The notes beneath the pieces were generated by a model that did no database searches, was not told where the DNA came from, and saw only the letters and a list, made by a program, of their open reading frames with translations. A program made the position numbers and the translations under genes. From Actinomycetota bacterium (GTDB lineage: Bacteria > Actinomycetota > Nitriliruptoria > Nitriliruptorales > Nitriliruptoraceae): DNA of 64,000 bases. This document shows, in pieces, positions 1 to 8,270 of the stretch. How positions within the stretch are numbered: the stretch's first letter is position 1; each line of letters starts with the position of its first letter. Location of the stretch: the NCBI GenBank assembly GCA_019347575.1, contig JAHWKY010000003.1, positions 147,073 through 211,072 of the forward strand. Reading direction: 5' to 3'.

Positions 1-1
1 A

Positions 2-793
2 GATGCGATCCACCGTCGGGCAGGCATCGACCGGTTCGAGACCGCCGCCGCGGTCGCCGAGACCGTCATCGCCCGCGAGGACCCGACCGAGGTGCTGCTC
101 GCCCTCGGTGCGCACCCTGATGACACCCGCGCCTTCCCGGACGCGCTCTCGGCCGGGGCGTTCGGGGCCGAGTTCGACCTTCCGGTCCTGCTGACGCAGG
201 GCACGTTCCTGCCGGCACGGACCCGGGAGGTCCTCGCCAGCCGGCCGTGGGAGGACGGCATCCGCGTGTTCGGCGGCGAGGCCGCGGTGAGCGCCGCGGT
301 CGCGGACGCCGCCCGGGACGCGGCCAGCGGGACGGGTGTGTTCCGCTTCGCAGGCGCCGACCGCTACGACACCAGCCGACTCGCCGCCGAGGAGACCCTG
401 CGGCGGTGGCAGGAGCGCATCGAGGAGGAGGGTCCCGACCCCAACGACGACCCGACCGGCCTCGAGGTCGTGCTCTCGTCCGGGCTCAACTGGCCCGATG
501 CGCTCGGGGCCGGTGCCGCGGCGGACCGTCGCAACGCCGTGTTCCTGCTCGTCCACGCCGCCGAGGTCGGGCGCTCGGCCGCGGTCCAGGAGTGGCTCAC
601 CGACAACGCGGTCACGCTCGCGCACGGCCTGATCAGCGGCGGGCCCGAGGCGGTCGACGACGAGGTCGTGGATGCCATCGGCTCGATCATCGCGTCCGCC
701 GGTCCACACCAGGACGATCCCGAGACGTGGGCGCCCGACCCCTTCGCCCCCCAGCCCGAACCGAGTCCGACCGCGATCCCCACGTTGCCGTGA
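2..793 (+). CDS. Cell-wall-binding repeat 2 (CWB2) protein, 5'-truncated
   Basis: The reading frame is open from the window edge, so the N-terminus is missing. Near the start it reads GIDRFETAAAVAE, and near visible residue 115 ADRYDTSRLAAEE. These are two occurrences of the DRF/YxTA signature that opens each CWB2 (PF04122) repeat, a domain that anchors exported proteins to wall polymers in Gram-positive bacteria. The tail is Pro/Asp-rich and ends without a membrane segment. The last 4 nt overlap the GTG start of the arginine deiminase gene (GTGA), which implies co-transcription. Family assignment is from motif recall; cargo domains upstream cannot be seen. Confidence 0.75.
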   Translation, partial: DAIHRRAGIDRFETAAAVAETVIAREDPTEVLLALGAHPDDTRAFPDALSAGAFGAEFDLPVLLTQGTFLPARTREVLASRPWEDGIRVFGGEAAVSAAVADAARDAASGTGVFRFAGADRYDTSRLAAEETLRRWQERIEEEGPDPNDDPTGLEVVLSSGLNWPDALGAGAAADRRNAVFLLVHAAEVGRSAAVQEWLTDNAVTLAHGLISGGPEAVDDEVVDAIGSIIASAGPHQDDPETWAPDPFAPQPEPSPTAIPTLP

Positions 794-1992
794 CCGGCTC
801 GATCCGCTCGGAGGTCGGGGCGCTGCGTCAGGTGCTGGTGCACCGCCCCGGTACCGAGCTGCGGCGGATCACCCCATCCAACAAGGAGGAGCTGCTCTTC
901 GACGAGCTGCTCTGGGTCGATCGCGCGAGGGAGGAGCACGCGGCGTTCGTCGACGTGCTCCGCGAGAGCGGGGCCGAGGTGCTGTTCGTCCAGGACCTGC
1001 TGACCGACGTGCTGGAGGACGACGCTCTCGCCGCCGAGGTGGTCGCTCGACACGTGACCGATGACGCCTGCGGGCCCGAACTCGCGGCACGGGTCCGCTC
1101 CTTCCTCCTGGAGGGCCCCACCGACGAGTTGGTCCGCCACCTCGTCGGTGGTGTCTCAGTCGAGGAGGTCGGCTCGGGAGCCGGCCTGGTGGCGCGTATC
1201 CTGGCCCCCTCCGAGATGCTGCTCGCACCCCTGCCGAACCTGGTGTTCATGCGCGACTCCTCCGCCTGGGTCGGTGAGGGTGTCCTCCTCTCGCCGATGA
1301 ACCGGCTCGTCCGACGCCGCGAAGCCGATCTGCTCCGGCTGGTCTACGACCGTCACCCGCGCTTCGTGGACACGCCGGTGTGGTTCGGAGGAGAACGGCG
1401 CGAGTACTTCCCCGCGACGGTCGAGGGCGGCGACGTCCTCGTCGTCGGTGACCGTGGGCTCGCCATCGGTATCTCGGAGCGCACGACGCCGCAGGGGGTC
1501 GAAGCCCTCGCCACGCGGCTGTTCGAGGCTGACGTGGTCGATCGCATCCTCGCCGTCGATCTGCCGAAGGTCCGCGCAGCCATGCACCTCGACACCGTGG
1601 TCACGATGGTCGACGTCGATGCGTTCATCGTCTACCCATCGATCACCCCGGAGGTCCGCACCTTCCAGGTGACCCCGACGAAGAAGGCGCTGCGGGTCGA
1701 GCAAGCCGACGGGCTGCTACAGGGTCTGGCCTGGGCGGCGGGGCTCGACCACGCCCGCGGCATCGAGCCGGCCCTCGGTTCGGTGCAGGCCGAACGCGAG
1801 CAGTGGAACGACGCCAACAACACCCTGGCCGTCCGCCCCGGGGAGGTGGTCGCCTACGAGCGCAACGTCGCGACCAACAGCATCCTCAGCGACGCCGGGA
1901 TCACGGTCCGGACCATCCCCAGCTACGAGCTCCCCCGGGGCCGGGGCGGTCCGCGCTGCATGACGTGCCCGATCCTGCGCGACCCCCTGTAG
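790..1992 (+). CDS. arcA: Arginine deiminase
   Basis: This 400-residue protein has the full set of arginine deiminase motifs: FMRDSSAWV with D156, EGGDV at 212-216 with E212, MHLDTV at 265-270 with H266 and D268, and the catalytic cysteine C390 in GGPRCMTCPI at the C-terminus. It hydrolyses L-arginine to citrulline and ammonia, normally the first step of the ADI pathway in the cytoplasm. No ornithine carbamoyltransferase, carbamate kinase or arginine/ornithine antiporter gene is nearby, so it may serve acid or nitrogen physiology rather than ATP generation. The GTG start overlaps the upstream stop; the open frame extends far upstream, but homology begins only here. Confidence 0.93.
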   Translation: MTGSIRSEVGALRQVLVHRPGTELRRITPSNKEELLFDELLWVDRAREEHAAFVDVLRESGAEVLFVQDLLTDVLEDDALAAEVVARHVTDDACGPELAARVRSFLLEGPTDELVRHLVGGVSVEEVGSGAGLVARILAPSEMLLAPLPNLVFMRDSSAWVGEGVLLSPMNRLVRRREADLLRLVYDRHPRFVDTPVWFGGERREYFPATVEGGDVLVVGDRGLAIGISERTTPQGVEALATRLFEADVVDRILAVDLPKVRAAMHLDTVVTMVDVDAFIVYPSITPEVRTFQVTPTKKALRVEQADGLLQGLAWAAGLDHARGIEPALGSVQAEREQWNDANNTLAVRPGEVVAYERNVATNSILSDAGITVRTIPSYELPRGRGGPRCMTCPILRDPL

Positions 1993-2050
1993 GCGGCGGG
2001 GAACCACGGCACCGGTACGGGCGTCCCACACGGTACTCGGGAGGTGGATC

Positions 2051-2599
2051 TTGGAACGTTTCACCGCAGCGCTACCGATGCTCCTGGTCGCCGCGTTCGC
2101 CCTCGTCGTGCTCCTGCCCGCCCCGGCACGCGCCTGCTCGTGCGCGTTGCAGACGCCGGCGGAGGCGCTCCGGACCGCTGACGCGGCCGTCGTCGGCACG
2201 GTCGTGGACGTCGCGAAGGGACCCGGCGTGGGCTTCGACGCTGCCGTGACCTACGCGCTCGAGGTAGAGGCGGTCCTCGCCGGTCAGCTCCCCGAGCGGC
2301 TCGAGGTCCACTCGTCCGCCGACTCCGCATCGTGTGGACTCAGCGCCACCGCGGGCGATCGCCTCGGCTTGCTGCTCTACCCCGGCGATGCCGGCTGGCA
2401 CGGCAACCTCTGTTCGACCTACGACGCGGACGAACTCCTCACGGCCGGGCCCGCGACCGCCCCGACCCCGCTGCCACCGGACGACCCTGACCCCGGCGAC
2501 GAGCGCGGTGTGGACGGCTGGCTGCCGTTGGCGGGCGCCATCACCGGGTCCCTGGCGATGTTCGGGGCGCTGGCCCTGTGGGTCCGGCGTCGAGCTTGA
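2051..2599 (+). CDS. Secreted, C-terminally anchored NTR/TIMP-like protein
   Basis: A 182-residue protein starting at TTG after a GGGAGGTGG ribosome site. Residues 1-28 form a signal peptide ending in PARA, and the predicted mature protein begins Cys29-Ser-Cys31. An N-terminal C-x-C after signal cleavage is the hallmark of TIMP-like NTR domains. Two further cysteines (near SASCGLS and GNLCSTY) could pair with it. The tail has a hydrophobic segment (about 159-178) followed by RRRA, so it probably stays in the membrane facing outward. Bacterial NTR-fold proteins are poorly characterised and a protease-inhibitor role is only an analogy. The stop codon lies inside a strong hairpin. Confidence 0.6.
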   Translation: MERFTAALPMLLVAAFALVVLLPAPARACSCALQTPAEALRTADAAVVGTVVDVAKGPGVGFDAAVTYALEVEAVLAGQLPERLEVHSSADSASCGLSATAGDRLGLLLYPGDAGWHGNLCSTYDADELLTAGPATAPTPLPPDDPDPGDERGVDGWLPLAGAITGSLAMFGALALWVRRRA

Positions 2600-2635
2600 A
2601 GTGTTGGGTGCGCTGTGGCGTACTCAACGCTTCAA
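2596..2635 (+). terminator. Intrinsic-type hairpin with stop codon in its 5' arm
   Basis: TTGAAGTGTTGGGT (2596-2609) pairs with ACTCAACGCTTCAA (2622-2635) using 12 Watson-Crick pairs and two G-U pairs. The stem then continues through GCGC/GCGT to a TGTG tetraloop, giving about 18 bp. The TGA stop of the preceding gene is at 2597-2599. No U-tract follows, as is common in actinobacterial terminators. Confidence 0.65.
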
Positions 2636-2650
2636 CGCCGGGAGGTCGCG

Positions 2651-2670
2651 GCTAGCTAGCTAGTTAGTAT
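2651..2670 (+). promoter_or_regulatory. Probable promoter of the DUF5060 lipoprotein gene
   Basis: Three GCTA units (2651-2662) run into TAGTAT (2665-2670), which matches the TANNNT -10 consensus of actinobacterial housekeeping sigma factors. It lies 43 nt before the ATG at 2714, which has its own GGAGG site. The run is unusually AT-rich for this window. No clear -35 element is visible. Confidence 0.4.
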
Positions 2671-2713
2671 GGGTCCCCGCGGCTGAAGCGGAGCCACGAC
2701 GGAGGAGTGAGCA

Positions 2714-4786
2714 ATGCGTCCGTCAGCAAGGCTCGCGCTCCTCGTGACCGTCGTCCTTGCCGCTGCCGCATGCGACTCCACTACGCAAGCAGCCAGGCAG
2801 GGCGCCCCTCAAGGCACGGTTGCTCCCGGCGCCACGGCCGGTGTCGGCGAAAACGAACTCAGCCTACCGGGGGTTCCTGAGGCACAAGGGGAGGCACAAG
2901 GGGGCGACGTCGGTCCCGGCGGAGACCTCGACGTGGAGGCCCCAGGTCGGCAGCAGACTGATGGAGCAGGCGGTGGCGAGCCAACGGAGGGACGTGCTCC
3001 GGCGAGCGGCCGCGCAGCGGGGGACTCCCGTCCGCACCGCGCTGCCCGGTGTGACGCCGGCAAGACGGACGCGGCGACGCCGACCGTGGAGGTCACCGGT
3101 GAGCTGAAGAGGTGGCACCGTGTCACCTTGAGTTTCGCCGGACCGTCGTCAACCGAACAGGCAGAGCCCAACCCGTTCCTGGACTACCGCCTCGAGGTCC
3201 GCTTCGAGTCACCCTCGGGCAGGTCGATCACGGTCCCCGGCTTCTTCGCCGCCGACGGTCACGCCGCACAGACCAGCGCGGAGGCTGGCAACGTCTGGCG
3301 TGCGCACCTCACACCCTGGGAGCGCGGGAGGTGGCACTGGCAGGCATCCTTCCGGACCGGCAAGGGTGTGGCCATCGGCCTGACCGGCGGCAGGCCGCTG
3401 TGCTTCGACGGCGCTGAGGGGTCCTTCGTGGTCGCTCGATCGGACAAGTCGGGGCGCGACTTCCGCGGCAAGGGTCTGCTGGCCTACGCGGGCGAGCGAT
3501 ACCTGCGCTTCGCCGGCACCGGAGAACGGTTCCTCAAGGGTGGGGCCGGCAGCCCGGAGAACTTCCTCGCCTACGCGGACTTCGACGGCACGACCGGCAC
3601 CCACCGGTACCAGCCACACGAGCGCGACTGGAAGCCCGGCGACCCGCAGTGGAAGGGACGCAAGGGTCGAGGGATCATCGGTGTCGTGAACTACCTGGCG
3701 AGCAAGGGCGCCAACTCGCAGTACTTCCTCACCATGAACGTCGCAGGCGACGGCAACGACGTGTGGCCGTGGACCGCACCCACCGAGTTCACCCGGTTCG
3801 ACGTGAGCAAGCTGGACCAGTGGGAGATCCTGTTCTCACACATGACCGCACGCGGTGTCCAGCTCCACGTGTTCCTGCAGGAGCTGGAGAACGTGCACCT
3901 GCTCGACGGAGGGGAGACCGGCGTCCACCGGAAGCTCTACCTGCGCGAGCTCGTCGCCCGGTTCGCCCACCATCCGGTCCTGCAGTGGAACATCGGCGAG
4001 GAGAACAACGAACTGACCGATGCGCAGCGCAAGGCCATGGCCGACTACCTCCGCGCCGTCGACCCGTACGACCACCCCCAAGTCGTCCACACGTTCCCGG
4101 GCAGCCAGGACACCATCTACCGGCCGCTGCTCGGTCATCCGTCGTTCGATGGGGCGTCGATCCAGGCACGGGACTGGAACGAGCCGCATCCCGTCACGAT
4201 CAAGTGGATCGACGCATCGGCACGGGCCGGTCGACCGTGGGCGGTCTCCATCGACGAGTGCTGCTTCGGCGTGCACGGAGCGCTGCCCGACCGTGTCGAT
4301 CCCACCGATCACCACCTTCCCCGCAGCCGGACCCTCTGGGGCAACCTCGTAGCCGGCGGTGCCGGAGCGGAGCACTACTTCCCCGGAGGGATGCCGGAAG
4401 GCGATCTCACGTTGGAGGACTTCCGCACCCGAGACCGACTGTGGGACCAGACGCGGTACGCCCTCGAGTTCTTCCAACGGCACCTGCCGTTCTGGGACAT
4501 GGCCCATGCCGACCATCTGGCGATCAACCGGAACGACGCCTGGGTCCTCGCATCCCCAGGCGAGATCTACGCCGTCTACCTACCGGAGGGCGGCACCACC
4601 GTTCTCGACACCGAACCATCCGCCGCGGAACACCTCGACGTGCTCTGGTACGACCCGCGCAACGGCGGCCAACTGCGACCAGGATCGGTCGCCCCTGTCG
4701 CCGTCGGCGACCGGCTCTGGCTGGGTGTCCCTCCCGACGAACCACAGCGTGACTGGGTCGCCCTGGTCCGCCGTGCAGGAGGATGA
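2714..4786 (+). CDS. DUF5060-domain lipoprotein, glycoside-hydrolase-like
   Basis: A 690-residue lipoprotein: signal peptide with lipobox LAAAAC (Cys20), a low-complexity Gly/Pro/Gln linker (about 25-115), then a DUF5060-type beta domain (about 120-240; VTGELKRWHRVTLSF). A TIM-barrel-like region follows (about 300-590; QWNIGEENNE, SIDECCFG), and a C-terminal beta domain resembling the collagenase-associated PF12904 module (AVYLPEGG, WYDPRNGG). DUF5060 proteins are thought to be exported carbohydrate-active enzymes; the carboxylates in NIGEENNE and IDECC are candidate catalytic residues. It would be tethered to the outer face of the membrane. Start chosen by the GGAGG site and signal peptide. 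Substrate unknown. Confidence 0.75.
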   Translation: MRPSARLALLVTVVLAAAACDSTTQAARQGAPQGTVAPGATAGVGENELSLPGVPEAQGEAQGGDVGPGGDLDVEAPGRQQTDGAGGGEPTEGRAPASGRAAGDSRPHRAARCDAGKTDAATPTVEVTGELKRWHRVTLSFAGPSSTEQAEPNPFLDYRLEVRFESPSGRSITVPGFFAADGHAAQTSAEAGNVWRAHLTPWERGRWHWQASFRTGKGVAIGLTGGRPLCFDGAEGSFVVARSDKSGRDFRGKGLLAYAGERYLRFAGTGERFLKGGAGSPENFLAYADFDGTTGTHRYQPHERDWKPGDPQWKGRKGRGIIGVVNYLASKGANSQYFLTMNVAGDGNDVWPWTAPTEFTRFDVSKLDQWEILFSHMTARGVQLHVFLQELENVHLLDGGETGVHRKLYLRELVARFAHHPVLQWNIGEENNELTDAQRKAMADYLRAVDPYDHPQVVHTFPGSQDTIYRPLLGHPSFDGASIQARDWNEPHPVTIKWIDASARAGRPWAVSIDECCFGVHGALPDRVDPTDHHLPRSRTLWGNLVAGGAGAEHYFPGGMPEGDLTLEDFRTRDRLWDQTRYALEFFQRHLPFWDMAHADHLAINRNDAWVLASPGEIYAVYLPEGGTTVLDTEPSAAEHLDVLWYDPRNGGQLRPGSVAPVAVGDRLWLGVPPDEPQRDWVALVRRAGG

Positions 4787-4887
4787 CGCGATCCATGGGG
4801 CCTCATCGGAGCAGTACCACGGCAGGCGGCGGCCCGGCGGAGGTCGGTCGTTGGGCGCTGGTCATGATCGGAGGTCGGTCAGTATGA
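4783..4887 (+). CDS. Possible 34-residue bridging ORF
   Basis: This frame starts at an ATG overlapping the lipoprotein stop (ATGA, 4783-4786) and ends at a TGA overlapping the ATG of the next gene (ATGA, 4884-4887). It fills the gap exactly. The product would begin MTRSMGPHRSS and end ALVMIGGRSV, with no recognisable domain. An AGGAGG directly abuts the ATG, too close for normal initiation, so it would rely on re-initiation. It could be a coupling device or a chance of GC-rich sequence; I cannot distinguish these by reading. Confidence 0.25.
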   Translation: MTRSMGPHRSSTTAGGGPAEVGRWALVMIGGRSV

Positions 4888-5645
4888 GGAGTCGACTCAT
4901 GGTCTCGGCAACGGCCGCAGCGGTGCTGTCCATCGTGGCGCTGGCACCGCCTTCACACGCCGGCCAGCAGCAGTCGGTCGAGACGTTCGCCGGCCGGTCA
5001 CACGGGTGCGCCGGAACGGGGCTGGTCCCAATCGTCAACGAATCGAACGCGTTCACGTCGCCGGTCATCGCCTTCCACGGTTGTCGAGAGCGTCCACCAG
5101 GCATCACCGGTGCTGCCGCGACGAGCCACCGCTGGTCTCCTGAGGGCGAGGTCGCGGTCGACGTCTCCGCCGAACGCGGATCGCAGATCGCGTCCGCGGT
5201 CGCGAACGCCACAGCCACCGTCGTCGCCACCGTCGACATCCCGGTCACGTCGGCTCGCATCGAGGTACGCGCGCCCTACGAGGTCATCGACGTCTCTCGC
5301 ACCCCAGGAGTCTTCGCCGCACGCGTACCGTTCCCCGCATCGGTCTGGGTCTACCCCGAACACGATCAGGCCACCGCGTACGGTGGTGTCCGCGCCGGCG
5401 GGCCGAGTTGCGCCGACGGATCCCCGGTCGCATCGAGCCGTTCGCTCTTCTTCAACGACCTCACGCCGCCGACCAAGGGTGAGTTCACCACGGAGCTCTA
5501 CTGCCCGGGCGGCGCACGCATCACGAGCGGCCGGGCGTGGGTCCAGCTCTACGTCCACGCAGAAGCGCGTTCAGCGAACGGAACGGCGCAACACGCCCAG
5601 GCATCCGCCCAACTCGTCCGCGTCACCTTCAGAACGTTCAGATAA
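4884..5645 (+). CDS. Secreted protein of unknown function
   Basis: I do not recognise the family. The 253-residue product has an N-terminal signal peptide (residues 1-26, cleavage near SHAG) and no later membrane segment, so it should be exported and free. The mature part is beta-rich with four or more cysteines (HGCAGT, FHGCRE, PSCADG, LYCPGG), which suggests disulfides. The ATG at 4884 follows GGAGG at 4870-4874 and heads the signal peptide; the frame is open further upstream only as an overlap of the lipoprotein gene. Being 97 nt downstream of the DUF5060 lipoprotein, it may be an exported partner of it. Confidence 0.6.
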   Translation: MRSRLMVSATAAAVLSIVALAPPSHAGQQQSVETFAGRSHGCAGTGLVPIVNESNAFTSPVIAFHGCRERPPGITGAAATSHRWSPEGEVAVDVSAERGSQIASAVANATATVVATVDIPVTSARIEVRAPYEVIDVSRTPGVFAARVPFPASVWVYPEHDQATAYGGVRAGGPSCADGSPVASSRSLFFNDLTPPTKGEFTTELYCPGGARITSGRAWVQLYVHAEARSANGTAQHAQASAQLVRVTFRTFR

Positions 5646-5995
5646 GCGGCAGGGCGGCCCGCGCGGCCTTCCTGGCCGGTCGGCCGTGAACGAGGACCGT
5701 TACCGACGCGTCGAGCAGCGTCTCGTTCGGCTACCTCGTGTTCTTGTGGGGCGAGCAGGGCCCGTTCGCCCCGTCTGAGATCCCCGACTTCGAGGCACGC
5801 ATCCCCCCCAACTGCATACGGTTCTTGCTGAGGGCTACGCCGCCTGACTCGGAGCCGAGACTTCCTCGAGCGCGTCTGACTCGCGAAGCCATGTGGACCA
5901 CCCCCGCGTTCGTACACACGACCGTCTCGGAGTTCGTCGTCGAACGCGCCAACGTGACGCGACGACGAACCGGCGTTTACGTGCACCTCGGAGCG
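5646..5995. other. Gap of 350 nt without a convincing gene
   Basis: No reading frame here has good codon bias or a recognised product, and no tRNA-like fold was found. A weak hairpin (CGGCC at 5664-5668 with GGCCG at 5674-5678) could end the preceding gene. The region lies at the 3' end of the recombinase relic, where an attachment site would be expected, but I see no direct repeat to support one. Confidence 0.4.
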
Positions 5996-6839
5996 TTATT
6001 GAGCGTTTCCGTTCTGTCCGTTGGGTGACGTCTCGCCGAGTCGGCGAGCGAGGCGGTCGACCGCCTCCGCTTGCTGGCCGGGCAGCACGGCGGCGTAGCG
6101 CCGAGCGGTGAACGCCTCGTTCGCATGACCCAGCCGACGCGATACGACATGCAGAGCTTCACCTTGCTGCAGCAGTAGCGTCGCATGGGTATCACGCCGA
6201 CCGTGCGGCGAGAGGTGCGGCAGGCCACTGACACGCACGAGACGGCGGAACCGACTTCCTACGCCGTCCCGGTGGAGTGGCTCGTCGGTGCCCGGGACGA
6301 GGAAGACGTAGTCACCCGGAGCGTTGCGTCTCTCGATGTCGTGCAGCTCGACGAGCTGCTTCATCGTGTCGGCGTCGAGATCGGCGGTCCGCCGTCCTCG
6401 CTGGGTCTTCGGAGTGCCGGTGCTGACGCGCCCCTCCACGCCTTTCGAGCGCGTGCGTCGTACGATGCGGTTGCGGCTCCAGTCGACGTCGCGCCACCGG
6501 AGACCGAGCGCCTCGCCGATGCGCAGCCCGCTCGTCGCCAGCAGTCGCCACAGTGCGAGAAGAGCTCGTCGTCCCCAGCGACGTCGAGGAACGTCGACAG
6601 CTCGTCGGCCGTCCACGCATCGGGGTCGCCAGGTCGGAGAGCCGGTGGGCGCCGTCGGCGACGTTGCGCACTACGAGCTGGCGACCGACCGCCCACTCGA
6701 GAGCCGAGTGCACGACGAGGTGCACCGAGTGGACAGACGACGGCGACAGGCCTCCCCGACCACGCACGCGACCTGATGTCGCCAGCGTCCGGTAGAGGCG
6801 TTGCACGTCGGCGCGCGTGAGTTGCTGGACGGGAACAAG
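5996..6839 (-). pseudogene. Tyrosine recombinase (phage-type integrase) relic
   Basis: Three consecutive reading frames carry pieces of one integrase. The core-binding domain (ADVQRLYRTLATSGR, ALEWAVGRQLVVRN) is in one frame down to about 6620. A short middle piece (DAWTADELSTFLDVAGDD) is in a second. The catalytic domain is in a third (5996 to about 6560), with SGLRIGEALGLRW (catalytic Arg), LSPHGRRDTHATLLL and LGHANEAFTARRYAA (catalytic Tyr). At least two frameshifts are therefore needed, and the N-terminal arm-binding domain is absent: the relic begins directly at the MFS gene's stop codon. The gene is not functional as read unless the sequence has errors. No attachment repeats were seen. 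Confidence 0.8.
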
Positions 6840-8162
6840 CTAGAGGGGGCCCTGGGCGACCGGGGCGGCGTCGTCGGCGTGGAGCGGTTCGACCTGCACC
6901 AGCCGTTCGGGGCGCCCCGCCGCGTCCACCCTCCCGGCAGGCACCCAGGCGAGCAGCGCGAGCAGCGATAGCGCCAAGCCGCCACCGGCCAGCACCGGCT
7001 GGACGCCGAACGCGGTGGCGAGGGCCGGCGCGAACGCTAGTGGGAGCATCTCGCCGACCTGGTGGTGCACGTTCAGGGCGCCCATGACGCGCCCGATGAA
7101 CCGCGGCTCGGTGTAGACCTGTAGCAACGTGCGGATGACCGGGAACAGCGCCCCGAGCACCCCGCCCCACAACAGCGCCCCGGCGATCACGACACGGAGG
7201 TCGTCGGTCCCGGCGTACAGCGCTGCTCCGAAGCCGCTCAGCACGGTGATGACGACCATCGCGCGCGTGCTCGTCCACCGTCCTGCCATGCGTTCGACGG
7301 TCACGGTGCCAGCGAGGAGACCGATCCCGAACACACCGTTGACCCAGCCGATCGCCTCGGGTCCCGTCTGGAGCACCTCGCGGAAGAACAGCGGCTCGAG
7401 CGCGCCGAACGCCCCGAACGACACGAACGTGGCCATGCCGAGCAAGAGCACCAGGCGGATCGATGGGTGGCCGTAGGCGTAGACGAGTCCGTCGCGGAGC
7501 TGACGCAGACCGGGACCGCGCTCGCGATCCGCGGACCGGCGCAGGTGGATGCCCCAGATGATCCCGAGCGCCACCACCGACGTCGCGGCATCCAGGACGA
7601 AGACCCACGAGACGCTCCAGAACTTCACGATCACGCCGCCGAGCGCGGGGCCGGCGATGAACGCCGCGGTGCCGGCGCCCTCGATCGTGGCGTTGATGCG
7701 AGCGAGATCGTCGGGGTCGTCGGTGAGGAACGGAGGCATCGAGTCGACGGCGGTGACGACGAGGGCGTGCGCCAGCCACGCCGTGGGTGCGAGCACCGCC
7801 AGCGACGTCATCGACTGCGCGGGGATGATCGCGAGTACGGCAGGGACGAAGGCCACCTCGCCCAAGAGGAGCACGCGGCGCGGGTCGAGCCGGTCGACGA
7901 GAACGCCTGCGATGAGCGAACCGATCAGCGACGCGACACCGAGGGCGAACATGAGCAGCGCGAGCTCGCCTGCGGTGGCTTGCAGGTCGTAGGCAGCCTT
8001 GCCCCACATACCCACGAAGAAACCGGCCCATCCTCCGAGACGGCTGATGAGGCGTGCGAGCGCGAGACGTCGCACGTTGGGATCGGCGAGCACGGCGGCC
8101 CTCGTGGTTGCGCTGGGACGTGAGTCCGGGATGTTGCCACCGCCGGCCGGCGGTGTCGTCAT
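6840..8162 (-). CDS. MFS transporter, drug-exporter-like
   Basis: A 440-residue membrane protein with about 12 hydrophobic segments. The loop after helix 2 carries VDRLDPRRVLLLGE, a variant of the MFS motif A (G-x-x-x-D-R-x-G-R-R). The overall pattern, including NATIEGAGTAAFIAGPALGG in helix 5, is that of the MFS_3/enterobactin-exporter branch, so proton-driven efflux of a small molecule is likely. The C-terminus is a cytoplasmic hydrophilic tail. It is transcribed away from the thiolase gene across a 108-nt gap containing a TAGCCT box, and its stop directly abuts the recombinase relic. Substrate unknown. Confidence 0.8.
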   Translation of the reverse strand: MTTPPAGGGNIPDSRPSATTRAAVLADPNVRRLALARLISRLGGWAGFFVGMWGKAAYDLQATAGELALLMFALGVASLIGSLIAGVLVDRLDPRRVLLLGEVAFVPAVLAIIPAQSMTSLAVLAPTAWLAHALVVTAVDSMPPFLTDDPDDLARINATIEGAGTAAFIAGPALGGVIVKFWSVSWVFVLDAATSVVALGIIWGIHLRRSADRERGPGLRQLRDGLVYAYGHPSIRLVLLLGMATFVSFGAFGALEPLFFREVLQTGPEAIGWVNGVFGIGLLAGTVTVERMAGRWTSTRAMVVITVLSGFGAALYAGTDDLRVVIAGALLWGGVLGALFPVIRTLLQVYTEPRFIGRVMGALNVHHQVGEMLPLAFAPALATAFGVQPVLAGGGLALSLLALLAWVPAGRVDAAGRPERLVQVEPLHADDAAPVAQGPL

Positions 8163-8270
8163 CGACCCGGATGGAGCGCGCTGAGCGGTCAGGGGTCGGC
8201 TACGGGCGCGAGGACCGAGGGGAGTAGCCTGTGGTGTCTACGCCTCGCCGACCCGCGATCGGAGCCCCTC

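Noticed and set aside
2651..2666. GCTA microsatellite as a phase-variable repeat
   Set aside because: Only three units, outside any coding sequence; more simply part of a -10 region.
5646..5995. tRNA or attachment site next to the integrase relic
   Set aside because: No T-loop-like GTTCGAAT sequence, acceptor stem or direct repeat was found.
5738..6028. 96-codon plus-strand frame in the 5.7-6.0 kb gap
   Set aside because: It overlaps the recombinase relic end, has no ribosome site or family resemblance, and its composition is unlike the neighbouring genes.
6361..8031. Long minus-strand frame of 556 codons
   Set aside because: It runs antisense-frame through the MFS gene with Arg/Pro-rich shadow composition; only its last part coincides with the middle piece of the integrase relic.
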